Below, piece after piece: positions 44,951 through 54,502 of a stretch of DNA of 64,000 bases. The position numbers and the translations under genes are program-made. The number at the start of each line of letters is the position of its first letter. The stretch's first letter is position 1. This stretch comes from Brevibacillus agri (GTDB taxonomy: Bacteria; Bacillota; Bacilli; Brevibacillales; Brevibacillaceae), in NCBI RefSeq assembly GCF_004117055.1, contig NZ_CP026363.1, positions 4,425,001 to 4,489,000 of the forward strand, read 5' to 3'. The notes beneath the pieces are model-generated. The model was not told where the DNA came from, searched no databases, and worked only from the letters and a program-made list of their open reading frames with translations.

Positions 44951-46390
44951 TTACTTCCGTTTTCGCAGCGTTTCCAGCCTCTTTTGCAATTCCGGAAAAT
45001 CCTGAATGGACTGCCCTTTGGAAGCGTCCGGCGCTGCCTTTTCCTGCGACAACTGCCATTCCACCGAAGCTGGCAGCTTGTCTTGCAAAATCGCCCGGCC
45101 GTTTCGTCTGACCGGAGTTTGTTCCTTCTTCGCTGTTTTTGCTTTTTCGCCGGACTGCGCCCGTTGCTCGGAGCGCTCCACGATTTGCTTCACCGCTTCA
45201 TCGACAGTGGCAATCCGCTTCGCCTTCCAACTGTCGCGAATCGTCTCCATGTACGCTTTCGGCAGCTCCATCTGCATGCTGGCGAGCGTGTGCAAAAGCA
45301 GCGCGTTCACGACTTCCGGCGACATGCCATCTGCGAACACCAACGTCTCGGCGCGTTCCAGATACACCTTGCTCACGCGGCCGCCCACGACCTTTTCCAA
45401 CAGCGCCAGCGGGGAAAGCAGCCGGCAGGCGCGCACAAACGCTTCGCTGCCCGGTTCAGGCAACTTGCCCGGCCCCCAGTCGTCATCTGGCGTAGCCAAA
45501 GCCGCATCGCTGCGATACAGCTTGCCTTCCGTGTAGCGCTGCATGAGCCGCTTGCGAAGCACCTCTCCGTCCAGGCTCCGGTCCGCCTTGTACAGCGTCC
45601 AGTCGCGCAGCTCCTGCCCCATGCCCCAGCTATCCAACTGATAAAAATGGCAGAGCGAAAACAACAGCTCCATGCTTTTGCCTTCCAGCACTTTGGCGGC
45701 ATCGGCGTTGTCCGGCAAGTACAGCCGCAAAGACGACACGCTCAGCGAATGGTTCACCTGTGCTTCGAAGCCGGACTTCATCTCGGCCTGCGGGAAGTTT
45801 GTCTCCATCTCGGTCAAAAAGCGCTCGCGCTCCGAGCCTTTTTTCACTTCCAGCTCCGACGGTTTCAACGATTGGAAAACTTCGTGAAAATCTTTGGTGA
45901 TATTTTCTACCTGCGAATATTCCTCTGCCAGCTTGCTGCCCAAGGCATCGGCATACTGCTGCCGCAACTGGGAGTAGCGGACGTTTTCGATTTTGTTGAG
46001 CAGCATCAATGAAAGCACGTAGTCCGCGAAAAACTCTCCGGGCGCAAGCGGCGGTTTCAGCAAATATTCGTAGTAATAATCGCGCTGCTGGTTTTCCCGG
46101 CGGCGCACTTCGACAAGTCCGATGGCCTCCAGGCGTTCACGCGCATCCAGCAAACGATCCAGGGACAGCGAAGAGGCGAGCATGAGACTGCGATGGGTTC
46201 CCTCCGCAGAGGCCCCGCTCGCTTCCTGCACACTGTGGACAAGCATTTGGTAGAGGGCGTACGATTCGACGCCAATGATCGGCAAGTACAACTGCGTGAC
46301 AAACCCCATTTCCGAAAAGCTGAGAGGTCTTGCCAGCCGCACCAGGTAACGATCTTTTGGCAACAATTCGTTCCAGACTAAACGGCGCAT
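44951..46390 (-). CDS. dnaB: replication initiation and membrane attachment protein DnaB
   Basis: The start is set at ATG 46390 (MRRLVWNELLPKDRYLVRLA), with AAGGAAAG 8 bases upstream; an upstream GTG at 46411 has no site. The 479-residue protein has the N-terminal winged-helix DnaB/DnaD domain (ARPLSFSEMGFVTQLYLPII) and C-terminal DnaB_2-type helices, then a basic tail (ETLRKRK). It is the Bacillales helicase co-loader, not the DnaB helicase of E. coli. It is followed by dnaI. Confidence 0.93.
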   Translation of the reverse strand: MRRLVWNELLPKDRYLVRLARPLSFSEMGFVTQLYLPIIGVESYALYQMLVHSVQEASGASAEGTHRSLMLASSLSLDRLLDARERLEAIGLVEVRRRENQQRDYYYEYLLKPPLAPGEFFADYVLSLMLLNKIENVRYSQLRQQYADALGSKLAEEYSQVENITKDFHEVFQSLKPSELEVKKGSERERFLTEMETNFPQAEMKSGFEAQVNHSLSVSSLRLYLPDNADAAKVLEGKSMELLFSLCHFYQLDSWGMGQELRDWTLYKADRSLDGEVLRKRLMQRYTEGKLYRSDAALATPDDDWGPGKLPEPGSEAFVRACRLLSPLALLEKVVGGRVSKVYLERAETLVFADGMSPEVVNALLLHTLASMQMELPKAYMETIRDSWKAKRIATVDEAVKQIVERSEQRAQSGEKAKTAKKEQTPVRRNGRAILQDKLPASVEWQLSQEKAAPDASKGQSIQDFPELQKRLETLRKRK

Positions 46391-46530
46391 CAGATCTTTC
46401 CTTCCTGACAAAATTCGATTCTATTATTATAGCATGGCAAACGGATGTGCGTAGAAAAATAACTGGAAAGCAAAATAGCCCCGGCGAAATTCGCAAGAGC
46501 GTGAGGAGAGTCCTATCGGTTATCTATCTC

Positions 46531-47016
46531 TTAATCATTCGGCAACGAAGACTGGCTGCCTCTCGCCTGCGCCAGAAGCTCCTCCAGCTCTTTCATGAAT
46601 ACATTGATATCTTTGAATTGGCGATAAACAGAGGCAAAACGGACGTAAGCGACTTCATCGACGTGGTACAAACGCTCCATGACCTTTTCCCCGACATCGT
46701 TGCTCGGGATTTCCGCCTGGCCGCAGCTACGCAGCTCTTTTTCAATGTCGTTCACCACATTTTCCAGCACTTCCAACGGAACAGGTCGCTTCTCGCAGGC
46801 GCGCACCAGACCGCGCAACACCTTTTCGCGGCTGAACTCCTCGCGGGTGCCATCCTTTTTCACGATCAAGAGCGGCGTTTCCTCGACCATTTCAAATGTA
46901 GTAAAACGACGTTCGCACGATTCGCATTCCCGGCGGCGACGGATTGATTTATTATGATTAAAGGGGCGCGAATCCAGGACTTTAGTGCCATTGTATTCAC
47001 AAAATGGACAACGCAT
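46531..47016 (-). CDS. nrdR: transcriptional repressor NrdR
   Basis: This 161-residue protein has a zinc ribbon ([17 protein letters not shown], then [12 protein letters not shown]) and an ATP-cone domain ([20 protein letters not shown]). It represses ribonucleotide reductase genes in response to nucleotide levels. Its place before dnaB-dnaI is the standard Bacillales order. Confidence 0.97.
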   Translation of the reverse strand: MRCPFCEYNGTKVLDSRPFNHNKSIRRRRECESCERRFTTFEMVEETPLLIVKKDGTREEFSREKVLRGLVRACEKRPVPLEVLENVVNDIEKELRSCGQAEIPSNDVGEKVMERLYHVDEVAYVRFASVYRQFKDINVFMKELEELLAQARGSQSSLPND

Positions 47017-47153
47017 ATCAGAATCAACTCCAATACTGACAATACATGTCTACAGTGTCCCTCATATTCCAGTCAGAAGTCAAGTCAATCCTTGTACCTA
47101 TTTAAAGCATAAGTCGAATGGAGTACAATATGGGTACTGTTGGAGGGATTGGA

Positions 47154-48284
47154 ATGCGTTTAGTTTCTTTAAGACAAGCCCAGCCGGGAATGAAGCTCGG
47201 CCGTACCGTTTTCACCGAAGATGGAAAAGTGCTGCTTGGCGTCGGTATGCAGTTGACAGAGCGCTTGATATCCGGACTTCAACGATCCGGTGTCGACTCC
47301 GTTTACATTGATGATCCACGCACGGAAGACATCGTAGTGGAGGACGTCATTCGTCCGCAGACCAGACAAGTTGCCGTGGAAGTCATTGAAAAAACGATCA
47401 AGCAGATCACCAACTCGAACAAGCTGGCCCGCAAAATCTCCCTGAAAGAAATGGGCCTGCATTTTCAACGGGCTTTCAGCTCCATTCTGGACGACCTGAT
47501 GCAAAACAAGCAGATGGTCGGTCACCTGACCACGATCTCTTCCCATTCTCCATCCCTGTACCATCATTCGGTCAACGTGGCAGTGCTCGCGACGGCAGTC
47601 GGCATGTCGCTCGGCTACAACCGGACCCAACTGATGAACCTGGGCATCGGAGCCATGCTGCACGATATCGGCAAGGTCAGTTTGCCGGAGGAGCTTTTGC
47701 AGAAAAAAGAGCGCTGGAATGCAGAAGAACAGGAGCTGGCGAAGCAGCATGCGACGCTCGGCTTTGACCTGCTTCGCAAGCAGCACGACATTTCCTTGTT
47801 GTCTGCCCACGTCTGTTTGCAGCACCACGAACGGCTGAACGGGAGCGGCTATCCCCAGGGCCTGGTCGGGAAGCAGATTCATGAATTCGCCCAGATCGTC
47901 GGTCTTTGCGATATTTATGACTCATTGACCTCTCCGCGTCCCTGGCGCAAGCGCTACATGCCCCAGGATGCTGTCGAATACTTGCTCGGCTCTGGCGGTC
48001 ATCTTTTCGAGCATCATCTGGTGAACGCCTTTATCAAGCACATCGCGATTTTCCCGATCGGAAGCAGCGTCGTCCTCAATACGGGCGAGACAGGGGTAGT
48101 CAGTCGCGTTGACCCGGACTATTCCCATCGGCCGACGATCCGCGTCTTGAAAGACGGGCGCGGCAACGATGTCATCGCTCCCTATGATCTCGACCTGAAA
48201 GAAAACATCAAGCTGTTTATCGTCGGCTTCGAAGACGATCAATTGTTTAACATCAGCGGCTTGTCTGAATCTTCTTCTTCGTGA
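47154..48284 (+). CDS. HD-GYP domain protein (putative cyclic-di-GMP phosphodiesterase)
   Basis: ATG 47154 follows TTGGAGGGATTGG and gives 376 residues. The N-terminal ~140 residues form a DUF3391-like or unknown helical domain. The HD-GYP core is YHHSVNVAVLATAVG, LGIGAMLHDIGKVSLPEELL, HVCLQHHERLNGSGYPQG, FAQIVGLCDIYDSLTSPRPW. The HD pair and an extended GYP motif (NGSGYP) are intact. A C-terminal 60-residue beta domain follows. It likely hydrolyses c-di-GMP. It is read divergently from nrdR. Confidence 0.92.
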   Translation: MRLVSLRQAQPGMKLGRTVFTEDGKVLLGVGMQLTERLISGLQRSGVDSVYIDDPRTEDIVVEDVIRPQTRQVAVEVIEKTIKQITNSNKLARKISLKEMGLHFQRAFSSILDDLMQNKQMVGHLTTISSHSPSLYHHSVNVAVLATAVGMSLGYNRTQLMNLGIGAMLHDIGKVSLPEELLQKKERWNAEEQELAKQHATLGFDLLRKQHDISLLSAHVCLQHHERLNGSGYPQGLVGKQIHEFAQIVGLCDIYDSLTSPRPWRKRYMPQDAVEYLLGSGGHLFEHHLVNAFIKHIAIFPIGSSVVLNTGETGVVSRVDPDYSHRPTIRVLKDGRGNDVIAPYDLDLKENIKLFIVGFEDDQLFNISGLSESSSS

Positions 48285-48309
48285 ATGGAAATGATAGCGA
48301 AAACAATTT

Positions 48310-48343
48310 GGCTTCGCCCTTTTGACGGCGTAGCCTTTTTTTT
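48310..48343 (+). terminator. terminator of the HD-GYP gene
   Basis: GGCTTCGCC pairs with GGCGTAGCC around CTTTTGAC, followed by eight T. Confidence 0.88.
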
Positions 48344-48365
48344 GCGGGGAGGGGCAAGCATGACA

Positions 48366-48406
48366 AAAAGCCCTTTGCCGCTTCGTTTGAAACGGGCAAA
48401 GGGCTT
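48366..48406 (-). terminator. terminator of gapB
   Basis: AAGCCCTTTGCC pairs with GGCAAAGGGCTT; on the reverse strand a TTTTTG tail follows. Confidence 0.88.
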
Positions 48407-48418
48407 GCTCAGTCGAGC

Positions 48419-49465
48419 TTAGTTGACACCAGCCGCCGCTGCTTCTTTGGCAGTTGCCTGGTTGTGCATTTCCGATACGTGGCGCACGAGGTCTACGACG
48501 CGGCAGGAGTAGCCCCACTCGTTGTCGTACCAAGCGATTACTTTTACCTGGTTGGTTCCCATGACCATCGTGGACAGACCGTCGACGATCGAGGAGTTGT
48601 CGTTGCCGTTGAAGTCGCTGGATACGAGCGGCTCGTCGCAAAACTCGAGGTAGCCTTTCATGCTGCCTTCGCTTGCTTCGCGCAGCACGCGGTTCACTTC
48701 TTCTACGGTTACAGGCTTTTTCGTGTTGATTACCAGGTCCACAACCGATACATTCGGGGTAGGGACACGCAGCGCAAAGCCGTTCAGCTTGCCATTCAGC
48801 TCAGGCAATACTTTGCCTACCGCGCGAGCAGCGCCCGTAGTAGTCGGGATGATGGACTCGCCAGCCGCGCGCGCACGGCGCAGGTCTTTGTGCGGGTTGT
48901 CGATGTTCACCTGATCGTTTGTGATCGAGTGAATGGTTGTCATCAAGCCTTGCTCGATGCCGAACGCATCGTTGAGCACTTTTGCCACCGGAGCCAGGCA
49001 GTTGGTGGTGCAGGAAGCGTTGGACACGATATGGTGATTCGCATGGTCGTAGATGGAATCGTTTACGCCCATGACGATCGTTGCGTCTTCTTCCTTGGCT
49101 GGAGCCGTGATGACCACTTTTTTCGCTCCGCTTTGCAGGTGCTTGCCAGCGCCTTCGCGATCCTTGAATTTTCCAGTCGCTTCCACGACGATTTCCACAC
49201 CCAGTTCGCCCCAAGGCAGCTTGAGCGGGTCGCGGTCGGAAAGGACAACTGTCGCTTTGCCATCTACAATGATTTTGTTGTCTTGTACTTCCACTTTATT
49301 TTGCAGGCGTCCATGAATCGTGTCGTATTTCAGCAAGTGTGCAAGCGTCTCCGCAGGATAGCTGGCGTTGATCGCTACGATTTCAATGTTGGGGTCCTGG
49401 ATAGCGCGGCGGAATACCATGCGCCCAATACGGCCGAAACCATTAATACCAATTTTGATTGTCAT
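48419..49465 (-). CDS. gapB: glyceraldehyde-3-phosphate dehydrogenase, GapB type
   Basis: ATG 49465 follows AAGGGG, giving 348 residues. The catalytic block is VSNASCTTNCLAPVAKVLND. The cofactor region INASYPAETLAHLLKYDTIH lacks the aspartate that NAD-specific GapA enzymes carry after IN, as in the NADP-preferring, gluconeogenic GapB of B. subtilis. Gene order near coaE, nrdR and dnaB supports GapB. It is a single-gene unit with its own promoter and terminator; control by CcpN, known for B. subtilis gapB, was not looked for beyond the promoter. Confidence 0.93.
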   Translation of the reverse strand: MTIKIGINGFGRIGRMVFRRAIQDPNIEIVAINASYPAETLAHLLKYDTIHGRLQNKVEVQDNKIIVDGKATVVLSDRDPLKLPWGELGVEIVVEATGKFKDREGAGKHLQSGAKKVVITAPAKEEDATIVMGVNDSIYDHANHHIVSNASCTTNCLAPVAKVLNDAFGIEQGLMTTIHSITNDQVNIDNPHKDLRRARAAGESIIPTTTGAARAVGKVLPELNGKLNGFALRVPTPNVSVVDLVINTKKPVTVEEVNRVLREASEGSMKGYLEFCDEPLVSSDFNGNDNSSIVDGLSTMVMGTNQVKVIAWYDNEWGYSCRVVDLVRHVSEMHNQATAKEAAAAGVN

Positions 49466-49512
49466 AAATAGAAACCCCTTTCGCAATTAAGTTACACTGA
49501 TCCGTTACTTTC

Positions 49513-49540
49513 ATTATAATAAGTATAACACAATTATCAA
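49513..49540 (-). promoter_or_regulatory. sigma-A-type promoter of gapB
   Basis: On the reverse strand TTGATA (49540-49535) and TATAAT (49518-49513) are 16 bases apart, about 50 bases before the gapB start. Confidence 0.75.
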
Positions 49541-49606
49541 TGTGTTTTACTGAAAAATAAATATTTGGACGATTTTCCCCTCCTATTTTTTGTACCCACG
49601 CAAAGA

Positions 49607-49641
49607 TAAAAGCCGCTCTCCTGCAAGAGAAACGGCTTTTA
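49607..49641 (-). terminator. terminator at the end of the polA-side operon
   Basis: AAAAGCCG pairs with CGGCTTTT around an 18-base loop with T-rich flanks on both strands; it overlaps the stop of the lytic transglycosylase gene. Confidence 0.7.
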
Positions 49642-50202
49642 CCTCAACTGGAAGTCATATATGCGCTTGTAACGGTCATGATAATAGAGGACTCGCTGCA
49701 CATATTGGCGCGTCTCTCCGAACGGAATGTCTTCAATCGTTTCGCGGTGCCCGCTCCACTGTTGGCTTTCCAGCCAGCCGTTCACTTTTCCCGGTCCGGC
49801 ATTGTAGGCCGCGATGACCTTGATGAGATCGCCCTCGTAGCGGTTCAGCAAAAAGTTCAGGTACCACGTCCCGATCTCGATGTTCATGACGGGATCGTAC
49901 AAGTACTGCTCGTCTTGCGGACGGAATTTGGCCTGGCTGACGATCCACTCCGCCGTATCCGGCATGATCTGCATCAGGCCGACCGCTCCTTTTTTCGAGA
50001 CGCGGTCTGTTTTGAAGCCGCTCTCGGAACGGATGACGGCCAAAATCAGATAAGGGTCTACATTGTATTTGATCGCTGCTGTCACGATTTCCTGCTGATA
50101 CTTGATGGGGTACATCCATTTCCAAACCAAAGGCGTACCTTGCAGCAAAAAAACGCTCATCAGAACGAGCAGAATGAATGCTGCGCGTTTGCCTGGTCTC
50201 AT
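49639..50202 (-). CDS. lytic transglycosylase, SLT type, membrane-anchored
   Basis: The 187-residue protein has an N-terminal signal-anchor (AAFILLVLMSVFLLQG) and one SLT domain. The catalytic glutamate is in AVIRSESGFKTDRVSKKGA, followed by VGLMQIMPDTAEW and the AYNAGPGKVNGWL block. It cleaves peptidoglycan outside the membrane. It overlaps coaE by four bases, so it is translated with it. This corresponds in position to the small genes between coaE and gapB in other Bacillales. Confidence 0.93.
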   Translation of the reverse strand: MRPGKRAAFILLVLMSVFLLQGTPLVWKWMYPIKYQQEIVTAAIKYNVDPYLILAVIRSESGFKTDRVSKKGAVGLMQIMPDTAEWIVSQAKFRPQDEQYLYDPVMNIEIGTWYLNFLLNRYEGDLIKVIAAYNAGPGKVNGWLESQQWSGHRETIEDIPFGETRQYVQRVLYYHDRYKRIYDFQLR

Positions 50203-50807
50203 GAGCGCTGCTCCGACCTGATTGCGGCGAGAAGCGCTTCCACCTGTCGCTCAGTCTCTTCGCGGGAAAAGGAGTTGTCGATCAAAAAGTCGGCTTCCAG
50301 CTTCTTCTGCTCAATCGGAAACTGGGCGCGCAACCGCTTTTTCGCCTGCTCTTCTTCCAGTTCGTCCCGCTCGATCATCCGCGCAAGCTGCATGTCGTAC
50401 GGCGCGTAAACCACGACAATTTTCTCGACCATATGCTGCAGCTTGCTTTCAAACAACAGCGGAATGTCCATGAACACGATGTCAGCCCCGTTTGCCTCGG
50501 CTGCTTCCGCCTCTTCCCGCATCACTCGCCGTACCTCGGGATGGACGATGGCGTTCAGCTTTTGACGCTCGGACTCGTCTGAAAACACGATCTCCCCAAG
50601 CCCTTTTCGGTCAATTTGACCGTCTTCCAACAGGATGTCTCTTCCGAAATGACGCACAATCGCTTCATACGCCGGCTTGCCCGGCTCCACGACCTCTCTG
50701 GCGATCTGGTCCGCGTCAATGACCGGAATCCCGCGCTCTCTCAGCATGCCGGTCACTGTGCTCTTGCCAGTGGCAATCCCGCCCGTCAATCCTAAGATCA
50801 TGCCCAT
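50199..50807 (-). CDS. coaE: dephospho-CoA kinase
   Basis: This 202-residue enzyme has Walker A LTGGIATGKSTVTGML and the family blocks IDADQIAREVVEPG and DIPLLFESKL. It phosphorylates dephospho-CoA in the last step of CoA synthesis. Position after mutM and polA is conserved in Bacillales. Confidence 0.96.
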   Translation of the reverse strand: MGMILGLTGGIATGKSTVTGMLRERGIPVIDADQIAREVVEPGKPAYEAIVRHFGRDILLEDGQIDRKGLGEIVFSDESERQKLNAIVHPEVRRVMREEAEAAEANGADIVFMDIPLLFESKLQHMVEKIVVVYAPYDMQLARMIERDELEEEQAKKRLRAQFPIEQKKLEADFLIDNSFSREETERQVEALLAAIRSEQRS

Positions 50808-50828
50808 CCTCCTCCCTCGGCAAAAAGT

Positions 50829-51656
50829 TTACTTTTTCTGGCACACTGGGCAAATGTGGGTTCCTCTGCCCCCCACCACAAAGCGGACAATCTCGGCTCC
50901 GCAGCGGACACAAGGCTCATTTTTTCGCCCGTAGACCATGAGCGATTGCTGGAACATCCCCATTTCGCCCTGCCCGTTCACGTAGGACTTGATGGAGCTG
51001 CCCCCTTGCTCGACTGCTTCGGACAAGGTAGCGACGATGCTTTCATGCAGTCGGTCGACCTCTTTGCGAGTCAATTTGCCTGCCGGCTTCTCGGGGTGAA
51101 TCCCTGCCTTAAACAGTGACTCGTCCACATAAATATTCCCCAGTCCTACAATACATTCCTGGTTCAACAGGAGCGGTTTAATTTTTGTTGGCCTGCCTGC
51201 GAGCAGCTTGCGCAGGACGTCGGGAGTAAAGCTTTCCTCCAGCGGCTCTACCCCCAGCTTGGCCAGCGGTCCTGTAGCCGTCTCCTGGCCTTTTGGAAAA
51301 AGGTCCATCGTCCCGAACTGGCGCACGTCCCGGTAGCGCAGCTCGGTCTGGTCCGTGAAGTGAAACACGACGTGCGTATGCTTCTCCACAGGCTCGTCTG
51401 CCTGGTACAGCCCGTATCTTCCTTCCATCCGCAGATGGGAAATGAGCACGTCCTGATCCATGAAAAATTGAATGAACTTGGCCCGCCGCGCGATCTCCTG
51501 GATCGTCTGGCCCGCAAGCTGGGCCTTGAACGCTTCCACGTCATCCGGCTGGCGAACGATCCGGGGCAGATGGACACTGACCCGTTCAATCGTTTTTCCC
51601 AGCACCAGACTGCGCAATGTGCGGACGACGGTTTCTACCTCTGGCAACTCCGGCAT
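50829..51656 (-). CDS. mutM: formamidopyrimidine-DNA glycosylase
   Basis: The 275-residue protein begins with catalytic proline and glutamate (MPELPEVETVVRTL). The helix-two-turn-helix region CIVGLGNIYVDESLFKAGIH and the zinc finger CVRCG...CPVCQ are intact. It removes oxidised purines such as 8-oxoguanine. It lies between polA and coaE, same strand. Confidence 0.97.
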   Translation of the reverse strand: MPELPEVETVVRTLRSLVLGKTIERVSVHLPRIVRQPDDVEAFKAQLAGQTIQEIARRAKFIQFFMDQDVLISHLRMEGRYGLYQADEPVEKHTHVVFHFTDQTELRYRDVRQFGTMDLFPKGQETATGPLAKLGVEPLEESFTPDVLRKLLAGRPTKIKPLLLNQECIVGLGNIYVDESLFKAGIHPEKPAGKLTRKEVDRLHESIVATLSEAVEQGGSSIKSYVNGQGEMGMFQQSLMVYGRKNEPCVRCGAEIVRFVVGGRGTHICPVCQKK

Positions 51657-51709
51657 ATGCCTCCTCCTCTCGCTGACTGCATTCTCTCTTTTTTGGTTTG
51701 GCGGCCTGC

Positions 51710-54361
51710 CTACTTGGCGTCGTACCAGCTTCGCCCGTCGCTCACGTCCACTTTGAGCGGAACGTCGAGCGCAAGCGCCCCTTCCATGACTTCCGGCACG
51801 AGCTTGCGCATGATCGCAAGTTCGTTTTCCGGCACTTCAAACACGAGCTCATCGTGCACCTGCAAAAGCATCCGGCTGGACAGCCCTTTTTGCTCTAGGC
51901 TCTCCTGCATGCGAATCATCGCCAGCTTGATGACGTCGGCAGCCGTCCCTTGAATCGGCGTGTTCATCGCTGTGCGCTCCGCGAAGGAACGCAGGTTGAA
52001 GTTGCTGCTGCGAATGTCGGGCAAGTAGCGGCGACGGTGCAACAACGTCGTCACGTAGCCGTCCTGCTTGGCCTGCTGGACAATCTCGTCCATCCAGCGC
52101 TTCACACCGGAGAAGACGGCGAAGTAGCGCTCGATGAACTCGGCGGCTTCCTTGCGGGTGATGTTCAAGTTTTGCGACAAGCCGTAGTCGCTGATGCCGT
52201 AGACGATGCCGAAGTTGACCGCTTTGGCCTGGCGGCGCATCAAGGAAGTCACTTCGCCCTCGCTCACACCGAATACGTCCATCGCAGTGCGCGTATGAAT
52301 GTCCATCCCTTTCCGGAACGCGTCGATCAAATTTTCGTCGCCGGAAATGTGGGCCAAAATCCGCAGCTCGATCTGCGAGTAGTCCGCTGCCAGCATGTAC
52401 CAGCCGTCCTCGGACGGGATGAACGCCTCGCGAATTTTGCGGCCTTCCTCCATGCGAATCGGGATGTTCTGCAAGTTTGGTTCCGTGCTGGACAGACGTC
52501 CTGTAGCCGTGGTCGCCTGGTTGTACAAGGTGTGCACCTTGCTCGTCTTCGTATGAATTTCTTTTGTCAGCCCTTCAATGTACGTCGAGCGCAACTTGCC
52601 GAGCTGACGGAAGTTCAGGATCGCGTCGATGATCGGATGGTACGGAGCCAGCTTCTCCAGCACGTCTGCACTGGTCGAAGGGCCAGTCTTCGTCTTTTTG
52701 ATGACAGGCAAGGCCAGCTTGTCGAACAAAATTTCGCCCAGTTGTTTAGGCGAGTTGATGTTGAACGGCCCGCCAGCCAGGTCGTAAATCTGTGTGGTTA
52801 AATCGGCCAGCTTTTTGTCCAGCTCCTCGCCCATTTGCACGAGACGCTCGCTGTTGACCTTGACCCCTTGTTTTTCCATGCGCGCCAGCACCATGCTGAG
52901 CGGCGCTTCCAGATCGCGGAGCAGCTCCACCATTTCGTTTTCCGCCAACTGCTCGCGAAGTACCGGCACGCTCTGCCAAATCGCCGCAGCCTTGTGCGCC
53001 ACATGTTCGCAGAGCACGTCCATTTCCGGCACGAGGCGCTTGGCCCCTTTTCCGTACACCTCTTCGTCAGACAGCACCCGCACCTGGGCGTACTGGGAAG
53101 CGATGCTGTCGAGCGTCGGATTGCTCTCCGAGGCGTTGAGCAGGTAGGAAGCGAGGTAGACGTCAAAGCTGATCCCGTTTGCCTCCAGCCCATGCCATGC
53201 CAGCCCTACCGTGTCGCGTTTTCCGTCAAACGCCCACTTTTCCTTGGCAGGGTCGGCCAGCCACGCACAGAACGCCTTCCACTCCCGCGCTACATCCCAC
53301 GGTACGAAAAGCACCGTTCCTTCCGCTGCCAGTCCGAAGCCAAGAATCGGAGCATGGTGGTAGTTCTCGCCGTCCATTTCGATGTACAAGGCCATCGGGG
53401 AGGTCAGCTTGTCTGCGTACTTGTCCGCGTTTTCCTCTGTGACTACTTCAAATTCAAAAGGCTTTGCAGAAGTCTCCTGTCCGCTTCCTTCTGCGGGCTG
53501 TGCCACCTTGATTTTGGAGAGCAGCGACTTGAACTCCATCTTTTTGAAAAAGTCGCTGACGAGCGCTCCGTCGTAGCCGCCGTAGGCCGTCTCGTGCACG
53601 TCCAGCTCGACCGGAGCTTCGCGCAAAATCGTCGCCAACGCCTTGCTCATGTTGGCCTTGTCCACATTTTCGCGCAAGTTTTCCTGCAGCTTCTTGCCGG
53701 AGATGCGGTCGATGTTTTCCAGCACCTTCTCGACAGAGCCGTATTCGTGCAATAGCTTCAGGGCCGTCTTCTCGCCGACGCCGGGCACGCCCGGAATATT
53801 GTCGGACGAATCGCCCATCAAGCCTTTCAAATCAATGATTTGCAGCGGCGCAAGGCCGTATTTTTCCTGAATTTCCTGCGGGGTGTACAACTCGATTTCA
53901 CTGACGCCTTTGCGGGTCAGCGCGACCGATACGTGATCGGACACGAGTTGGAGCATATCCTTGTCCCCGGTAATGACGGTTGTTTTCCAAGCCTGGGCAT
54001 CCGCATGCCTGGTCAACGTGCCGATGATGTCGTCCGCCTCGTAGCCTTCCAACTCAAAATGCTTGATCGAAAAGGCGTCGAGCAGCTCCCGGATGAGCGG
54101 AAACTGTTCGGACAGCTCCGGCGGCGTTTTGCTGCGCCCGCCTTTGTATTCGGCGTACTCGCTGTGGCGGAAGACGACTTTTCCCGCGTCAAACGCAACC
54201 ATAATATGCGTTGGCTTCATTTCCTCCAGCACGCGAAGCAACATCGTGGTAAAACCGAGGACTGCGTTCGTGTGCAGTCCGGCTGACGTGGACAACAAAG
54301 GGAGCGCATAAAACGCCCGGTTGGCTACGCTGTTTCCGTCAATCAACACAAAATGACTCAA
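51710..54361 (-). CDS. polA: DNA polymerase I
   Basis: The start is placed at TTG 54361 (LSHFVLIDGNSVANRAF), since GAGAGGGG lies 8 bases upstream; an upstream TTG at 54385 has none. The product has 883 residues. A 5'-3' exonuclease domain is N-terminal (VAFDAGKVVFRHSEYAEYKG, GVPGVGEKTALKLL). The middle 3'-5' exonuclease domain lacks the metal-binding DxE (IEMDGENY instead), as in Bacillus/Geobacillus Pol I, so proofreading is probably absent. The polymerase domain has DYSQIELRILAHISG, KAVNFGIVYGISDYGL and LLQVHDELVFEVP. Confidence 0.96.
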   Translation of the reverse strand: MSHFVLIDGNSVANRAFYALPLLSTSAGLHTNAVLGFTTMLLRVLEEMKPTHIMVAFDAGKVVFRHSEYAEYKGGRSKTPPELSEQFPLIRELLDAFSIKHFELEGYEADDIIGTLTRHADAQAWKTTVITGDKDMLQLVSDHVSVALTRKGVSEIELYTPQEIQEKYGLAPLQIIDLKGLMGDSSDNIPGVPGVGEKTALKLLHEYGSVEKVLENIDRISGKKLQENLRENVDKANMSKALATILREAPVELDVHETAYGGYDGALVSDFFKKMEFKSLLSKIKVAQPAEGSGQETSAKPFEFEVVTEENADKYADKLTSPMALYIEMDGENYHHAPILGFGLAAEGTVLFVPWDVAREWKAFCAWLADPAKEKWAFDGKRDTVGLAWHGLEANGISFDVYLASYLLNASESNPTLDSIASQYAQVRVLSDEEVYGKGAKRLVPEMDVLCEHVAHKAAAIWQSVPVLREQLAENEMVELLRDLEAPLSMVLARMEKQGVKVNSERLVQMGEELDKKLADLTTQIYDLAGGPFNINSPKQLGEILFDKLALPVIKKTKTGPSTSADVLEKLAPYHPIIDAILNFRQLGKLRSTYIEGLTKEIHTKTSKVHTLYNQATTATGRLSSTEPNLQNIPIRMEEGRKIREAFIPSEDGWYMLAADYSQIELRILAHISGDENLIDAFRKGMDIHTRTAMDVFGVSEGEVTSLMRRQAKAVNFGIVYGISDYGLSQNLNITRKEAAEFIERYFAVFSGVKRWMDEIVQQAKQDGYVTTLLHRRRYLPDIRSSNFNLRSFAERTAMNTPIQGTAADVIKLAMIRMQESLEQKGLSSRMLLQVHDELVFEVPENELAIMRKLVPEVMEGALALDVPLKVDVSDGRSWYDAK

Positions 54362-54430
54362 GGAATCCGACCCCTCTCGTGGCAAAACTACTATCTTTTA
54401 TCGTAACATAGGGCGATCGCCTAAGCCAAG

Positions 54431-54445
54431 CCGCAGATACTGCGG
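54431..54445. promoter_or_regulatory. 6-3-6 inverted repeat between polA and the deacetylase gene
   Basis: CCGCAG-ATA-CTGCGG is perfectly symmetric in the short divergent intergenic region. It may be an operator or chance; no known factor is matched. Confidence 0.3.
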
Positions 54446-54502
54446 GTAAACACCGGCGCGGTTGAACAGACTATGAAAAAAATGGACAAGGAAGGCGATC
54501 AT

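Noticed and set aside
44612..46012. Long + strand open frame (466 codons) opposite dnaB
   Set aside because: It is the antisense shadow of dnaB: histidine/leucine/arginine-rich, no ribosome site and no family likeness, while the reverse strand encodes a clear DnaB.
48464..49471. + strand open frame (335 codons) opposite gapB
   Set aside because: Exact antisense of a well-supported GapB; no start signal.
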